Assembly (NCBI RefSeq): GCF_910592395.1
Contig: NC_088317.1
Span: 15,994,001 to 16,058,000 of the forward strand
From: Lineus longissimus
Taxonomy: Eukaryota; Nemertea; Pilidiophora; Heteronemertea; Lineidae
Direction: 5' to 3'
Length of the DNA stretch: 64,000 nucleotides
The translations under genes were made by a program, and so were the position numbers. The notes under the pieces are model-generated. The model worked only from the letters and a program-made list of their open reading frames with translations. It was not told the DNA's origin and made no database searches. Positions 24,551 to 36,243 of this stretch are shown here, piece after piece; within the stretch, counting starts at the first letter, position 1; each line of letters opens with the position of its first letter.

Positions 24551-24709
24551 ACGTCGGACCGAAATTTCAGGCTACAGTAGTGAAGTGGTTAAATGGAAAC
24601 CTTTTGAAGTTTAGGTTCTGCAAAACCTGAAGAGACAATATAACAGCAAATGATATCTTCAAGGGTGCCTCCCATGCATGCTGCTTTACAAACCGACTAA
24701 GATCTGTAC

Positions 24710-27042
24710 CTATGGACTTTCCCTGTATATCAAGACTGTCCTCACAATTTGATTCATTTGGCCATGTTTTTGTCTTTTATCATATTCTGCATCCAAAAAC
24801 ACGAGATTTCGATTCATATTCATCCCCATGATCAATTCTATGTTTTTGCCTTTGACTTTCATTTTAAACGTAAGAACAGGATTGACCCGTTTCAGCATTG
24901 CTTCATATTTCTTCTTACTGATGCTATCTTTAAATCGACAAAATATCTCAAATAAACCTATTAGATTATTGTGGTGAACAAGTAAAGTAGATCCGAATTT
25001 GGAGTTACCAATCAGAGCAACACTTGCCATAGGTGGCTTGATATTGTTTCTCTCGGGTTTGTATCCATTTGACTGCCGAAAATGAAAAACATCAATATGT
25101 TTTTCTTTATAACTGATCATAAGCAAAATATCAGCATCCAGGATAAACTTTGAATCCATTTTCATGACAGTCTTCCGCGTTTGTCTACCGTTAGGCCTCA
25201 TCAATTTCGGAGATACAAATTTAACCCAAACTTTTCCCCGGTGTGAAGTAACCTTTACATCATAGACTGTAATGGACATTTTTCGAATTCTTGTACTCAT
25301 GCAGCAAACAGCGGCATTTTGATCCCCGTTTCCAAAGTTGAACATCATCGATCGTATATCCACTAAACGTCGGCATCTGTCTTGCGCTGGAATGTCAATC
25401 TTTCCGCCAAAATAACCTCGCACGACGTCATACAGCAGTACAGTGGACGTCTTCATTCGGACCGCCAACAAATAATTTTGGAAAAATGAGCCCACAATTA
25501 TACTAGTGCCACCATTCTTGTTTGTCGTTGTATCATACGCTTTTATAAACGCCTCATTATTTTTATTGTACCTATACACTATAATGTTAAACGTAGCAGC
25601 AGATTTTATGATTGAAGAACTTAATACAAGAATATAATTCTTGGTAGACGTATACATATATATAGACCCTGATTTTAGCCTGCTTATCACTGGCGGAATC
25701 ACCCTAGATTTCCTGACTAATGTAAACTTTACGACATGCTTTACCTGGATTGAAAATAGGAAAAGAAATTGTAAAAGCCAAAATTTCCGCACCGGCTTCA
25801 CAAAACCAAGTCTCATACGTTTCTTCTCCTTACCTCGCCCAAGACTTCATTATGTTGTTAGCACCTTCCCCGGCAGTTAAAAAAATGGCCGAGTCTATTT
25901 GGCAAGCCGCTCGCCGAACAGGCATCTTTTTTTGTCCTGTTTGGAGAGCCGCTTGCCAAACTGCACTAAAAAGCCACCCTGTTCGGCAAGCCGGGCTTGC
26001 CAAACAGGGCAAAAATACTACCCTCTTTGGCGAGCCGGAGAGGTTACAACATGTTGGCCAATCAGAGAGCAGTGACGTCATATTCGAATTTATATGCTCA
26101 TATTTAACAATGGCCGACTTCACGCTCTCGATTCAATTTCTGTTACTAAACTCGGGTTTTGGTCAATAATCCATGAAGAAGCATGTACATGTACATGACT
26201 GTATGGATTTACAAAAAAAGTCATAAACGTGATTTAACTGATAAGCATGTTAAATGCATTAGTGTGCATTTCTAACGGCGTTTCACTGTAACTCCAGTGT
26301 TGCTGACCGTGTTGCCACGAATGATAATGAGCTCCTGGATGGTTGAATATGCATGAGTTCGGCTCTCCATCTAGGGCAGAAAAAAGGCGGTTTGGTGAGC
26401 CGGGCTTGCCAAATAGTCACTTCCTAAAAAAATTCAGGCCTAGCCCAATACACGGTCTATTATTAACACGGTCTTTAAACAAAGCCCGCTCGCACCGAGG
26501 CCTTAACATCTTTCAACAGGGTCGACAGGTCTGGTCATGTTGGTTACAGTAAGTTGTTAAAGTTTAAGCACGCTGATTTCCGAAAGCTGACTTTGGCGTC
26601 AGTTTTGGTCGTATCTTCCGATAAAGATGTCATGTTCTGATATTCTAGGAGCGCTCATTAACACATGAGCTAATCAAGAGGCCACTTGGGGGTCAGTTTT
26701 TGCTTTCAAAATGAGTGAACAAAGTGAATAGAGAACTACCGAGCTGATACTTCTGAATTGACAAATCACAAATCATTTATTACATACCTTTTTCTCATAA
26801 ATTCGTGACATGCTCAATCGAAAAACATCCGTCTTTCGAACACAAGCCCCTCCTTTGCGACTCCACTGGCACAAGTTCTCATTCCGAATTACACTCACCA
26901 ACAGGCACTCGTCTTGGAAAATACACAACAAGGCACACAGAATACCAGAAATTGCTGACTGCGAACCGAAGTCCGGTTCTGGATCGACGAAGGCAAAATC
27001 GTCTGCGAGTTTTGAGAAGGTCACGTGGTTAAAATTTGCCAT
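24710..27042 (-). CDS. P1 gene of U2, two exons (P family, function unknown)
   Basis: Exon 1 is 26788-27042 (ATG 27042, 85 codons, donor GGTATGT). Exon 2 is 24710-25744 (344 codons plus TAG), after the acceptor CAATCCAG. Phase 0, protein about 429 aa. Compared with U1, residues about 109-142 are strongly changed, including a 6-base deletion near residue 113 and a 3-base insertion (SILGQFF against SIIVGSFF), all in multiples of three. Elsewhere the two proteins are nearly identical. The intron holds the GGCAAGCC element. No known domain recognised; the strand-rich pattern is as in U1. Confidence 0.65.
25887..26424. mobile_element. GGCAAGCC fold-back element, U2 copy
   Basis: Orthologous to 10214-10701, with the same TAAAAAAAT target duplicates (25878-25886, 26425-26433). 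It contains about 50 extra bases after 26175, including an alternating TGTACATGTACATG stretch. Confidence 0.75.
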
Positions 27043-27713
27043 CTTGGATCATGGTCGAATGTAGTAGTCTCGCAGCTAAGGTTGCGATTGAGTTTTGAAT
27101 AATACACGATTTTCCTCAAGTCATATGAACCCAAACAATTTTAAAACTCGAACAACTATGGCACGGATGTATAGCATCCTTTCTATAAATCCGATGTAAT
27201 GTTTAGTTTCACTACACCTTCTTTTTTTACTATTTCACAGTCGGTGCATTGAGACCACCAAATAAGTTGTTTTTACGAATAAATTCTAAGAGATAGTGTA
27301 CATGTACATATGTATAAGGATGTGCACCACACTGTACAAATATAACGTCCCATTGATCTTTCTATATCTACTCTTATGACATGATATGATGTCTCATAGA
27401 TAAGAGACGATTTCGAGCTTGAGAACTTCCGACAGGTAGAAAACCAAGTTGTCGACTGGGTTTCGGCCACTCTCGCTCAAATGCGTCCGATGGTACAGCT
27501 ATCAGACCGACGCCTCGTGAAAGATGCATCTCCCATCTTTCGACAAGCGATTTCGATCTGATCGTATCCCGTCACAATAGGCATGTTCGCGATCCATACG
27601 AACGAAGAGGTACGAAGATCTTTGATGTAATCAATCATAGTCCTGTGCTGATTCATCAATGACACTAAATCACTCCTTTATACTTAGTTGGAGGAGAAAT
27701 CTGGGATATCTTT

Positions 27714-28015
27714 GGGCTGCGGATATTTGGCGAGTCGCTCACCGAACTAGCATCATGTTTTGTCGTGTTTGGATAGCCGCTAGCCGAACAGCACCGAAAA
27801 TCAACCAAGTTGGGCAAGCTGGAATGTAAAATGTGACTGATCAGCGAAATAAATACTTTGGATATATTGCTTAAGTCCTTCGCTCTACCTTCATTAGTGA
27901 TGATCCCGTTGTCATTAACGATAAAGACTCCCTGGAAAGTATAAATGAGTTCGGCTGTCCACCTCATGCAGGAATAAACGGTTGTTTGGTAAGCCGGGCC
28001 CACCAAAAACATTTT
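27714..28015. mobile_element. Diverged GGCAAGCC fold-back element (U2)
   Basis: Orthologous to 12571-12873, with small differences such as CTAGCCGAACAG in place of TTGCCGAACAG. Confidence 0.5.
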
Positions 28016-28227
28016 CTAATCTTCAATAAAATGTATTTATGTACTGCGTCGTTCGTAGCTCTTCCAAAGATTTGCAAAACCTGTCTATTACACTGAAGTC
28101 CCGAAAACTTGCTTGTGTGTATCCTGAAGTTTGCGATTGACAGTGAGAGACACTGTGATTTCGGCTTATTCCTCGTCGCAAAAAGACCCCCTCACTTTTC
28201 TTTGAACACTAAAAGGGCGACGTAATC

Positions 28228-28412
28228 ATTCACCACTTTCCTCAAGCAGCAATTTGGGACTTCCTGACAGGTTTTGGCCAATCAGAAGAGAGCAACCATG
28301 CTTGTTTCTCACAGAGAGCACGGCCGTGATCACATACGGGGGCTCTGATTGGTCAAAACCTGTCACCTGACAGGAAATCCTACATGATTTCTGCTTGAGG
28401 AAAGTGGCGAAT
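28228..28412. repeat. 185-bp hairpin element, U2
   Basis: Full-length copy of the element at 13084-13268, with inverted ends CCACTTTCCTCAAGCAG. Confidence 0.7.
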
Positions 28413-30459
28413 AGTGATAGGAGCCCTTTGCATGCGAAGATTTCCTGTAGCAGCCTTAAAATGGCATAAGAATAATTTGGCTCAAACTGTGATGACGATA
28501 TATGTACCAGCTCAGTGACGTCTGCGTGATAGCATCTGAGAGTAGGTGAGAAAACCTCAAAAGGTTATTTTTCGGCGGGAAAAATATGCAATCCCGAAAG
28601 TTTTTTCGGTAAAAGAAAAAATGAAATGTAAATCCGACGAATACGTACAGCTAACATAACTAATGGCAAGAATGTTGGCACAACTAATCATATTCGTACA
28701 AAAACAACGTCTTCATAAAATAAACTTAAGGTGCCAAAGCAAGACAACATGTTAGGGATGGCTTCGGAGTTGGTTTGGATTTTTGTTCGTTAACAAGATC
28801 GACTCCAAAAGCTGAACTCGAGAGAAAAATAAACGAAATCAATGAGCCGAAATCTACGATATAAGTACAACATCAAAAGGTAATTATACTGATCCTGAGT
28901 CGCAAAGGTGTTTGCCATATATATGCATGCGGCCATATATGGTACGTCGACTGAGTAACTTGACACGAAAAGTCGTAACCCTATCATCGTGTGTTTCTCG
29001 CCGTTCTGACGTGTATGGGCCGCCCTATCCGCGGGGTTCCTCATGCCGTCAACAACTTTTGAAACGCCTAGATGTTTAATCCGACTTGTTTATTTATCTA
29101 GAAGTGCCAAAAGTGAAATTTATGATTTATAAAACGATATGTGTGAACCCCGCGAAGTATCTATTGTAAGTTTTTATCTTTATTTCGTTTCCATCAAAAA
29201 TAGTCTCAGCGCGGATATTGGCGTAGTTGCAATCGTCGCGACATCGCAACCGACACCAGCTTACCGGCGTCAATGGACCAATCAATTCACCGATACATTT
29301 CAGCGACAAGTCGTCGACTGTTTTTCTCAGTACGCCGTAAGCTCCGACCACTCCCATCACTGACGCCCGCACGAACAGAATCGCGCGCCTACTCACAACA
29401 CTTCAGAAGTTTATTACGCCACCTAAAATGGCAGATAATCTTTCGTCATCGTTGTCAGGGCGGAGTTTGAAATATGGCCGACTGCTACTCAGACCCAGGC
29501 CACGTCGAGCAAAGGATTGGACGGATTCAAAGAACTAAGGCCCAGTCTGCAGCCAGAAACAGGACCGGCTTTGTATTTGCACATCACCAACCCTGATGTG
29601 GCACACAAAACTAAAAGACCGGGATACTGGGGTAGATTTCTTGTCCCTGTCTGCCCCCCGCCCCCGAACGCCAAAAAACGGATTCACAGCTGAAAATGCA
29701 TTGGAATTTTTTTAAAAGGTTGGACATTTTTAATCACAAAAGTTTTACTGTGAGTGTCAGCCCAAATGCTCTGAAATCTGAAGGACAGATCAGTCATAAT
29801 ATCGCGTTATGATTAGCCAACATGATGGATATGGCGAATATCGTGTATTACAATGAAATCGGGGAATTTTTCAACAATATTGTCCTCCATGAATGACATA
29901 TTTCCTACTTCGCTGTCCGTAGCTCTTCGTCGACGTTACGAAACTTGCCTGATTATGACGAATGTAGACTGTTCCGTACAGATTTGGAACATATCAAAGA
30001 AAAGCGGACTGTTGTTGAGGCCTTTAGTACCGCTATCAAGGACGTTTGAAGCCAACACTAACCATGCAGTAGCTTCAGGCAATCGTAACAATAAGAAATT
30101 AAACTGAATGATAGAGATATTGATACAATCGTTTCGTAAAACGTTTCTTTCATTGAATTGATACATGAAAACGGCAACAAATGACCTATTCAGTTTAGGC
30201 CCTGCATTTATTAACTCACAATAACAGGTATTCATTGTTTCAAAATACATTGTGTTCATATCTTATTCGATCTGAATAAATATTGGTATTGATTGGCCAT
30301 AATCATAGATCGATACAATAATACAATGGTTTCGAGTGTTTCCATGTATTAAAACTTTTTAAAATCACATTATTGATTATAACCATAAATTTTGACAACG
30401 TCCAAAAGGAGAATGGCTATAATTGTGAGAGAAGCAAAAGTACATTACCTCGCAGTTAA

Positions 30460-30899
30460 GGCCGTAGCACACTAGCCGCCAACTTCGGCGTTCACAAGCG
30501 TTTTTTGCCGCAAGAGTCCTGAACGCCTGAAAAATCCCTTGTCGGCTACGAACGGCGTCGGCGAACGCGACCTGCCGCCACTTGCCGCAACTAAACGCCA
30601 AATATCTAACATGTTTGATTTTTGACGCGTGTCGCCGCGTTTGAACGCAAGAAGAAGCCAAGTGTGCTACGGATTGCCGCTTGAATTGGCGTCGGCGGCG
30701 AGGCTATGGCCAATCAGTATGCGTCTTGATGTTACATGATTTCAAAATGGCAGCCTAAAGTGGCGGAAAAGACGCTACTGGACGCCGATTCTGGGCAGGT
30801 GTGCTCTGACCTGGATCCACTGGCCGCCAACTTCGGCGTCGAGAGGCGTCAGCTGAACGCATCTTGTCGCCAAAGTTGGCGGCTAGTGTGCCGCGGGCT
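30460..30899. mobile_element. TTAA-flanked MITE, U2 copy
   Basis: Orthologous to 15306-15736, TTAA at 30456-30459 and 30900-30903. It has a small extra segment GCGTCAGCT near 30846. Confidence 0.8.
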
Positions 30900-31539
30900 T
30901 TAAAAGAATTCAGGCCTAGCCAATCAAAACAAATCCTCTCGCACCTAGGCCTAAATTCTCATTTTCTACGGTATCTCTGTATCAAGGGATTATCAGGGCC
31001 AATCTTCACAACACCAACCCCACTAATCAGCTCTCATGGTGGTCGATATGCCAAAACTGGCAAGCGCAAATAAAGGTCATGCGGCAGGCAACCGGCTGTT
31101 TGTAGCCTCCTATCTTGGGGGAGGGTGGTGAGGAGGGGGGGGGGGGGGCAGCTTCTTACTTTGCGGGCCAAAATTTAAAATATAAAATTTTTAGTCACCG
31201 CCTACCTGGTCTTGGTACTTTAAAAACCAATGAAACCCCTTGAACTGCCTGGTACCACCAAATGATTTTGTGCAACCGTAGTTAAATAGTTTGTTTTACA
31301 CACCATGTGTACCTTCACTTTAGTACTGTCATCTCGTAATCATCTCATGAATTGAAATACATTTCGATACACCTCGGCATATGTGGGTACTTTACATCGC
31401 TACAGTATTCATTGTCAAAAGCTTTAGGTCAGAGTGTTAAATATTTTTAGATATTGATATTTACCACTTGTTGGCTTTAATGGGCTATTAACAACCATTT
31501 TATTTCATTTAATCTGATCGGTTTCTGGGTGTTATGACA

Positions 31540-31612
31540 GCCCGGCTAGCTCAGTCGGTAGAGCATGGGACTCTTAATCCCAGGGTCGTGGGTTCGAGCC
31601 CCACGTTGGGCG
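31540..31612 (+). tRNA. tRNA-Lys (CTT), U2
   Basis: Identical over 73 nt to the U1 gene, anticodon CTT at the same place, with a downstream TTTT terminator at about 31619. Confidence 0.95.
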
Positions 31613-32019
31613 TACTTCTTTTGTCACGACTTCATTCGTTTAACCCTTTTGTACCTTCATGTACATTTACTAGCAAGTCTATTTGGTCTGTAAGAGAAAC
31701 ACACAAACGGGTTAAGTTTTACATTTTGGCTTCACTTGAATACTCTACCTCCAACACATGGAGATTTTTCTTTTGAGTTCGAAAGAATTGCACCGACGGA
31801 CGCTGGTATCAAAAGGACGGGCCGGAGATCATCATAAGCTCCCTGCTAGTAATCACATGAAAAAGTCAAAGACAGTATCAGTCGGCAATCATCCGTTCCA
31901 ATGCATCATTACTGATGTGCCCAAAGCTACCAGTCCGTGGGTATCCGCGCTATAGATGCATGGTGATTTTCGTAACTTTTTCGTTACATTGTACTCCTCT
32001 AGACCCGGCGCCCGGCCTT

Positions 32020-34635
32020 TTGGCTCACCGTTAGGGGAGTCTATACGATAGCCCTGTGTCCGTCGTCGTCCGTCGTCGTCCGTATCCTGTGTGGCACGTT
32101 TCTTAACCGCTTGACCCAGAAAGTTCATACTTGGTGTGTGGGTACCCCTAGGCAAGACCTTCCTTCAGAATGAAAACCAGCGCAATTTGACTGCTGGTCT
32201 GCCATATAGGGGGCGCTCTTTGAAAACCTATTTTTGTCATTTTGAAGCTTATGGTTAAAGCTAGAGCGATGAAAATTTTATGGTGGGTGTATCTAATAAA
32301 GGTACATCACATATCACACGGGTTTTTGATTTGACCTTCATTTCAAGGTCACAGAGGTCGAACTCTAAAATTTCTTTGATCATGGCACGTTTTTTTGCTA
32401 TTGGTCATAGACTCTCTAAATTTGATATGTAGACACCTATTGGGCATCTCTACATGTTGACACAGATTTAGGTCAGTGTGACCTACTATTCAGGTATAAG
32501 TAGGTCCAGGTTAAAAAAGCCCATTTTCTTTATTCCAGCAGATTGAAGTTTGAAATGAAGTTTTAGAGGTCGGCCTGATATAGAGGTTTCGATATTAAAT
32601 AGATTAATTTCGTTTCATATAACTAGTTGGCGGTATTGTGCAAAAATGTCAGTTGGCACATTGCCAGCAGTTTTGAATTTCGCGGTTCGAGGCAATCCGT
32701 CGGGTATCCCAGATGCGCAGTGTTGTACTGCGCCACTAGATCTGCATACTACAAGTATGGAAGACAGCCATTTTATGAATTTGAAGCGAGACGAAGAAGA
32801 AATTAAATCACCTTGAATCAATGCTAAAACTTAATCATTCGCTCTTCGGATGAGGTCGTATGTGTTGATTACATTCTTGTGATTGGTTTGAGATTATTAG
32901 TTTGTCCTCATTGCCGGTTGTTTTAGAAAATTTTGACTGTGATTGGAAGGTAAAATGAGAAACTTGTCACACTGTTCTTCGGCTTGGAATGGGGATAGTC
33001 AACGCAGAGCCAGTTGGTACAAGCTGCCTTGCGAATCGGGGTGGCGTAATAATACTGTAAAAGAACAATAAAATGATGAATTGTAGCAGTGTGTGTCAGA
33101 AATTATGTGATTTCCATTGCATTTGACGATCCCAAAGTTTCGAGAGTATGGCAAAATGGCCGCTGCCGTCATTGGAGATTAGCGTCAAGTCAAGCCGGAA
33201 CCTTTCGTTACAATGTGGGCCTCTAAACACAAGTTAATGGTTTATAATCACCCAGACGCTACTCATTAGGTAAACCTCTACTAAAAACACTTGCTTTAAT
33301 TTTTGTAAACATGTCACGAGTGCCTAAAAAGAACCATTTTGTGATCGTTTTTCGTCGCTGTAGAATGTACACAGTCAGAGTCAGTCAGTGTGTCAACACA
33401 ACAACGGTGTTAGTATACACATGAATCCATTATACACGGAGACACGAATGTAAACATTTGCCTGTTGGGTCGGAAGAAGTTCACCGTTACCGATCACTGC
33501 CCCAAGAAAGGTCATCTGAGCTGGTTGACTAAAGTAGATGATTGTAGCACAGCTGTCATCAGTGCTTTTATAGTTAGGCCTAAGTAGTATAGTCGGATTC
33601 ATAAGTAAATGTCACTGACTGCCCTTTTGGGTCGATGTGCAAAAACTATTGGGCCGATTTCTTCAAAGTTTGGTTTTTCTTGAATCTAATTTCGGGACCC
33701 AACACAATTTCCATGTTAGAGATTTGCAAATTATAAAGAAAAAAATTGTCAACTTTGGCCATTTTTGGGGAATCTGGAGGGCCCGATTTTTTTTGATGGA
33801 TAGTTCTAAATGAAACTTGGCAGCTTTAAAGATACACACGAAAAAAAATTAACCTGAACATTTCAGCAAAATGCATCCAGAAATAAGTAGTACAGAGGAG
33901 AAAATGTCAAAATCAATACACTACGTCAATGTACACCAATACATACAAAAAAAAATTTTCGTAATCATGGTTACTGAAATATGAAAATCCTCTTGGGTCC
34001 CGAAATTAGATTCAAGAAAAACCAAACTTTGAAGAAATCGGCCCAGTAGTTTTTGCGCAGCGGCCCAAAAGGGCAGTGACATTTACTTATGAATCCGACT
34101 ATAGGGCTGTCTTGTAACTATGTTATTGTCTCAAAAATGAATACAAACTGCTACCTAGTTACTCAGTACATCATATTCTATACTGTGCATTCTTTGCTTC
34201 AATTGTTCTTGTATCATATTTTTCAACATTTCTCTCTAATCGCAAGCCGAGGATAAATACTCCTTTCAAGATAACGTAATCACACGCAATTCCACAGGTA
34301 CATCCCATTCATTTGAAATTTCGGCCAATGACAGCAGGTTTTACAAAATGTAAATGCACTGTTTATTTTCAATAGTCACTGAATAGCTAAGACACATGTA
34401 AACCCGTCTTAATTGGCCAGAAAACATCTCTCAGCTTCTCCCACAAATAACGATTCACTTATTCCAACGTCAGTAACATGTGCACGCGGAAAACAATACG
34501 ACTAAATTCACTTTTTCAAGACAAACCACACCATCCCACAACTATTGCATGATTAACCCCTAACAATGACAAGTTCTTCCTCATACTCTCCCTTTCATAT
34601 CGACAGGTGAGCACAATGGCCCTGGCCATTTCATT
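32020..34635. mobile_element. 2.6-kb insertion between U2 and U3
   Basis: At this point the unit sequence GCCCGGCCTTTT jumps to AGCCATTTTGGG after 2.6 kb that neither U1 nor U2 has at the equivalent place. The left part begins with a CCGTCGTCGTCCGTCGTCGT tract and contains no coding sequence I accept. A complete MITE is nested at 33588-34103. The ends show no clear inverted repeat or target duplication, so I cannot say whether this is one element or a leftover of the original spacer. Confidence 0.5.
33588..34103. mobile_element. Long-arm fold-back MITE
   Basis: Inverted arms of more than 100 bp: TATAGTCGGATTCATAAGTA at the left and its inverse at the right (…GAATCCGACTATA). The match continues through GGGCCGATTTCTTCAAAGTT and GAATCTAATTTCGGGACC. 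The centre is about 250 bp and A-rich. TA at both edges suggests a mariner-type target. Confidence 0.85.
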
Positions 34636-36243
34636 AGCCATTTTGGGTACTATTTTCCAAACTAATGCTCCCCACAGTAGTAATGTGAATTCCGTACTGC
34701 CCTGTACATAAGCCTTTAGCACTGTTCGTGAAATAATATAAATTTGAAAATGAATTTGGAAACTTCCAATTGCGTCAATACGGACTATAAGTGAATTTCA
34801 GGAATGCCGTTGTGTCGACGGAAACACAAATACTACGAATACCAAGTGTCAGCTAATTTTTATGCATTATAGCTCCACTTGGGCATTGTGTATAACTGCA
34901 TTTCTATTATCCTGGACACACACCAGTAATTACGAACGGCGTACCCTTTTAACGATATGGTCCCCACTGACATACCAGACGCTGTACTGTTCTCGGCATT
35001 GCATGGGTTCTTTATATAACTATTTTATGAAATATTTAAACAAAAAATTACCTTCCAAGGTAGTAAGGGGAAATCCATAACGCTTTAGACCTCTGAGCTT
35101 GGAGCACCGCCGTATCATTCGAAGAATTAACATTTTTCCATACTCGTTGTCAACGCAGAATTATATGCACGATATTTCGGCGAATCAGGATAATCACACT
35201 GCCCGATTCGTGTACAGGTATGACAGTAGGACCAATACGGACACCTTCTAGATGGATCGTATTCCAATGTTTAACATGCCTTGAGGATCGATGCAGGAAG
35301 GATACCAGGGGTGGGTCTCAACAGAGATTGACAATAAGTACCGTACACTGGTGAGATGTTATCATTTAAACATAGCCGTCCCGGTGTCCTGCGGTGTCAC
35401 GGCCAGAGAACCCGTATCAGCCAGATAGCATCTAAATATCATGACCGCACGGCCTATTATATCATATCGAAGTATCAACATTATATATTGTTTCACACTC
35501 GTCGACAATAATTGTAATAGTGATTTTCAATAACAATGAAAGCTACATTTTGTTATCAATACTAATCAATACTAATCAATACTATAATCAAAGTGAAAAT
35601 AAATGCAGTTTAAACAATATGATTTGAAATACAATGACGTAATGACGTGTAGGCCTACATTTTATTCTTCACTATCCGCTTTATGAGGACTTTCGAAACT
35701 CTTTATTTTCAAGCCTCTTTCCTCGCATTTAAGTTGAAAAGATGAAAACCTATTCCTTTATTGAATGAATGCAGAAGGTGAAATCATTCAGTCTGTGAGT
35801 AGTTTCTGTAAAAAAGCTCTCGATCTCAAGATGAAGGCTTTACAGGATGACTGATTTCTCCTTCTTCATACCTTTTGTACTTTTATAATTTTATATCAAT
35901 TTGTTATAATCCTTGCATATTTAGTTACTTAGTTACTGTTTATAACCGATAAATATATAATTTTAAGGTAGTAATAAAACATATTTGAATTTTGAAATTT
36001 GAATTTTTTTGCATCGTATTTCATTGCGTCATGACGTCATCAGATCAAAATTCCAGTCTATTTGCATGTCGGACCGAAATTTCAGGCTACAGTTGTGAAG
36101 TGGTTAAATGGAAACCTTTTGAAGTTTAGGTTCTGCAAAACCTGAAGAGACAATATAACAGCAAATGATATCTTCAAGGGTGCCTCCCGTATCATATTTT
36201 TCAACTCATGCATGCTGCTTTACAAACCGACTAAGATCTGTTC

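Larger units (their letters stand above)
21780..32019. repeat. Tandem segmental duplication unit U2
   Basis: Second copy of the unit (10.2 kb). Compared with U1 it lacks the gypsy insertion and a 0.57-kb piece of the P1 intron (U1 11041-11609), and has its own SINE. The part between about 7.9 and 15.7 kb of U1 is almost identical in U2; both ends of U2 resemble U3 more. Confidence 0.9.

Noticed and set aside
31534-31776. Frame MTARLAQSVEHGTLNPRVVGSSPTLG… across the tRNA
   Set aside because: This peptide is the familiar artefact of translating a tRNA gene (31540-31612); the same occurs at 42894-43187.
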